Assembly (NCBI GenBank): GCA_011947345.1
Contig: JAAVTG010000554.1
Span: 1,178,001-1,242,000 of the forward strand
Length of the DNA stretch: 64,000 bases
Reading direction: 5' to 3'
Source: Phytophthora quininea
Lineage: Eukaryota > Oomycota > Peronosporomycetes > Peronosporales > Peronosporaceae
The notes beneath the pieces are model-generated. The model searched no databases and was not told the origin of the DNA. It saw only the letters and a program-made list of their open reading frames with translations. Made by a program: the position numbers and the translations under genes. Shown piece after piece: positions 61,263 to 64,000 of the stretch; within the stretch, counting starts at the first letter, position 1, and each line of letters starts with the position of its first letter.

Positions 61263-64000
61263 TTAACAACAGCAGCGAGACAGTCGTTTTGGTCGGTACT
61301 TGGTGGGGACGCGTATGCTGATGCTGCGACTTGTACGAGTGAGACCAGCTTGCTTGCTGCTGAGATGATGGCTGCGTAAGCCGCCGCGCGCTGATAATGC
61401 AACGCCGTCGCCTGCACTTTGCTGGGCAATCGTTAGAGCGTTTGGTGCGGTATATCTGGAGCCGCTAGAACGTGTTAGCAGTGGTGGCTCCCGGAAACCT
61501 GTAAGGCAGGACAGAATAGAGGCTTCAGCCAGCTCTTGATCTATCCCACAACAACCGCCGCTATCGTACCTGAAGTTCGGGTTGGGCAGGAACTCATCGC
61601 GCACCCAAGAATATGAGATTTGGTGCGCTCGCAGCCATGCTCGCATAGCAATTTTCCGCTCACGAGGACCCGCCATATTCCCGATATGATCGCGGAACAA
61701 GTCATTCGTCACGACACACCCATCGTGCAAACCAGCGTACTGAATCGAGTACGAGTCATCGTAGTCCTGGGACGGCGTCGGAATCAAAACACCTTCGTGA
61801 ACCATTCGTTCGAGCATCGACACATCATCAGGAATTTTAGCCACGGTGATTGTACCGCCTTCCTCTTCATGCTGATCACGCGCTTCATCAGACTGGAGCA
61901 TGTAGTCGGGGATGAATGCCACGACGCGGTGACCCAGCGTTTGGAAGTACTTGACTGCGAGATCAATTCCACCACACGAGAATTTTTTCCCCTTGCCATG
62001 GCGCATGGCGACATTGGGCGCGTCTATCACAATCAGTCGCTGCTGACACTTGTCAGCCTCCAGTCCATCCTGATACTCGCTATGCTCCGCACCAATTGAC
62101 ATGATCGTTTTGAAATCGGTCCCGACATTATCAGGAGGAGACGAAGACGTTCCAGATTGCGGTGAAGACGCTGGAGAGGGTGGGCTGATTTGTGGGGTAA
62201 ACGTGTTCGCACCGAACACATTTTCAGGCCTTTGGCGTGCATTCTCCTGTGCCGAGAGGCAATAATCGTCTCGATCTTCAAATAAAGTTTCTTCGCCGTC
62301 GTCATACCCGCAAAACTCGCACTCCCCATCAGCAAATGTGCTCGTATTGCTGCACGAAACGCACAAACGGCCAGTGAAAACAGGAGCAATCGCAAATGGA
62401 TCGCTAGTTGCTTGTGGCTCGGAGGGCCCAACCAGGGTGCTAACACGCTTGGCAGGAATGTGAGAACCAGAATTCCGTAGACATGGTCTCGACAATGTGC
62501 GCGTTGATTGTCCAGGAAGTACAAAGATTTCACTCAGAGTCATGAATCTCGTCGTACGCACCACCAAGAGTTCTTCCGCCGTCAGCTTCTCTGGCTTACA
62601 ATTTTCTGACCCAGGAAACCGGTTTTCACGAACCTTTTCGAAGGGCAGAAACCCGCACAGTTCTCGGTCTTCGGGCAACACCACGGCGAATAAATCGCCG
62701 TCACGGTTTTGCGCAGCAAAACCCTCGCTCAATGAATCCTTTACGTGATAAGGTGTGGAAAAGTCTCCCACAGTCACTTCGAAAGGCTGTCGCCGCCGGG
62801 TAATCCAACAGGACTGGGTGCGAATGAAGCCAATCCAAGTAAACATTGACGGCTGGCAAAAGAGAGTTAACAAGTTGCTTGCCCCGTAAGGTTTCTGCCG
62901 ACTCTTCCAAAACATGGACAAGCTTGGCCACAACGCACTTCAACGTGATGTTTCCCAAAGCGAGCGCATCGAGAGTTGCCTTGCTGTTGTCTGCTCCAGT
63001 CTTAAACGCTTCGTCATATGCCCGGCGGTCTGCGTTTCCAATTGCACTCTTGGTGTTGTGAACAGAAATAATTATTAGGCAGACAGCCTGGAGAAGCACG
63101 GTTGATATAGTGTCTGGAACAGGTGCCCCATCGCTTCGTGGGTCACAGTCTTCCAGAAGCTGGTCGAGCGCGGCTTGAATACGCTCCAAGTTTCTAAGCC
63201 AGTCCGGACCGCCGTCTGCTCCAGAGAGTAGCTTGTTCAAACACGAGCGAATGAGCGTAGAATACGATGTCATCGCTTTGGAGGGAGCGTCATTTGTTTG
63301 TTCAGACCTCGCAGGCTGGAGCACGTGGACCAGGTTACGACTCGAGTTGAATGGCTTCTCACACGCGAGACTTCGTGCATACAGGTACGCTCCTTTCAAA
63401 ACATTGTGTTCTCTCAATGCCAGCAGTCCCAACTGGTTGTATACCTTCCCGGTCGACGGAGCGACGCTCAGTGCTTGTCGATAGTACTTCCGAGCCTCTG
63501 TCCAGTCGCAAGGCTCGTTCCCTGCTTCCATGTACCGAGCCACGTCTCCTAACGCCACAAAAGACATTTGAAGCGCGTCTTTCAGACCTTCCTGATGGTC
63601 TGGCGACCGATTTGGCCTGCGCAGTGAACCTTGCAGTTGCTCAGTCAGCCTGATGTAGAACGTTAAGCACGATGACAGCAACTCTTCCAGTGCAGACTTG
63701 CTGCTAGGGTTATTCTGCGTTTGTAGCCGCCCAATCTCCCCGTACCAGCTCTTCCACAGACGCTCGCCGACCCGCTGGCAAGCAACCACAAGCATGAGTA
63801 CTCACTATAGTGTCCACTCGTTCAAAAGGTGGCGTTGCATTCTACACACCAGCTTCTGCGCCGTCTTGGGGTATGCGTTGATTAAATCTGCACAGGCACG
63901 ACGCAGGGCCATCCGTGCAGACGCCAGCCCTTCCTCGTCGCCACTAGACAATCCCAATGCAGCAACAAGTGGAGTCAGCGGAATCGAAGCGGTCCTAACT
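61263..64000 (-). CDS. EST1/SMG-type helical domain fused to a Regnase-like NYN nuclease (5' end outside window)
   Basis: The first exon enters at the right edge (R-M-A-L-R-R-A-C-A-D-L-I-N-A-Y-P) to 63850. An intron 63849-63775 (GTGTGT...CCAG) joins to V-G-E-R-L-W-K-S-W-Y-G-E-I. An EST1/SMG5-7-like TPR region follows: L-G-D-V-A-R-Y-M-E (about 63540), Y-Y-R-Q-A-L-S-V-A-P-S-T-G-K-V-Y-N-Q-L-G and P-F-N-S-S-R-N-L. A frame change at about 62740-62760 leads into a linker with a Cys4 zinc ribbon (C-V-S-C ... C-E-F-C, about 62310-62368). Last is an NYN domain of Zc3h12a/Regnase type: I-V-I-D-A-P-N-V-A-M-R-H-G, later D-D-S-Y-S-I and V-T-N-D-L-F-R-D-H, with the acidic site residues kept. Likely an mRNA-decay nuclease. 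The stop at 61263 is as read. Confidence 0.75.

Overview
The window looks like an oomycete chromosome, most probably Phytophthora or a close peronosporalean relative. The evidence is short introns of about 55-100 nt with clear GT..AG ends, GC-rich closely packed genes often separated by only 80-150 bp, flagellar genes, a bZIP factor of the oomycete layout, and Ty3/gypsy, Copia, Helitron and DIRS-like remnants of the kind that fill oomycete genomes. No tRNA, rRNA, CRISPR or prokaryotic signal was seen.

The window has two halves that meet near 35.75 kb. The left half (1-35.75 kb) is a graveyard of nested, broken mobile elements with no convincing host gene. From left to right it holds: a Copia integrase scrap (about 130-456); a gypsy element with a chromodomain (457-5742); an opposite-strand gypsy gag/protease relic with its LTR (5743-8922); a decayed Helitron with a recognisable 3' end (9839 to about 15.1 kb); an unidentified multi-frame repeat protein (17.36-20.74 kb); a gypsy pol tail (20.76-21.09 kb); a 5'-truncated second copy of the first gypsy family with a possible solo LTR inside it (21.09-23.99 kb); a DIRS-like RT/RNase H relic (25.65-26.7 kb); long stretches with no gene; and a gypsy gag-protease-RT relic (30.3-34.3 kb) ending at an LTR/polypurine junction at 35.73 kb.

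The right half (35.9-64 kb) is gene-dense: a large coiled-coil CCDC180-like protein, RNA polymerase III subunit RPC8, a Mn-type CDF transporter, axonemal dynein light chain 4, a small membrane protein, a choline-transporter-like protein, a BART-domain protein, a katanin-like AAA ATPase (KATNAL2), ribosomal protein S28, LIS1, an unidentified small protein, a secreted thaumatin-like protein, an isochorismatase-like hydrolase, EXO1, anthranilate synthase component II, a bZIP factor, PRPP synthetase and, running off the right edge, an EST1/SMG-type protein carrying a Regnase-like NYN nuclease domain. Five of these (CCDC180-like, DNAL4, BART, KATNAL2, LIS1) point to the flagellum or microtubules and lie within 17 kb.

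Most of the conserved host genes carry 1-base reading-frame breaks that fall in short homopolymer runs. When these are counted, the coding lengths become exact multiples of three. This pattern suggests assembly errors rather than gene death. The most novel-looking item is the EST1-NYN fusion at the right edge.
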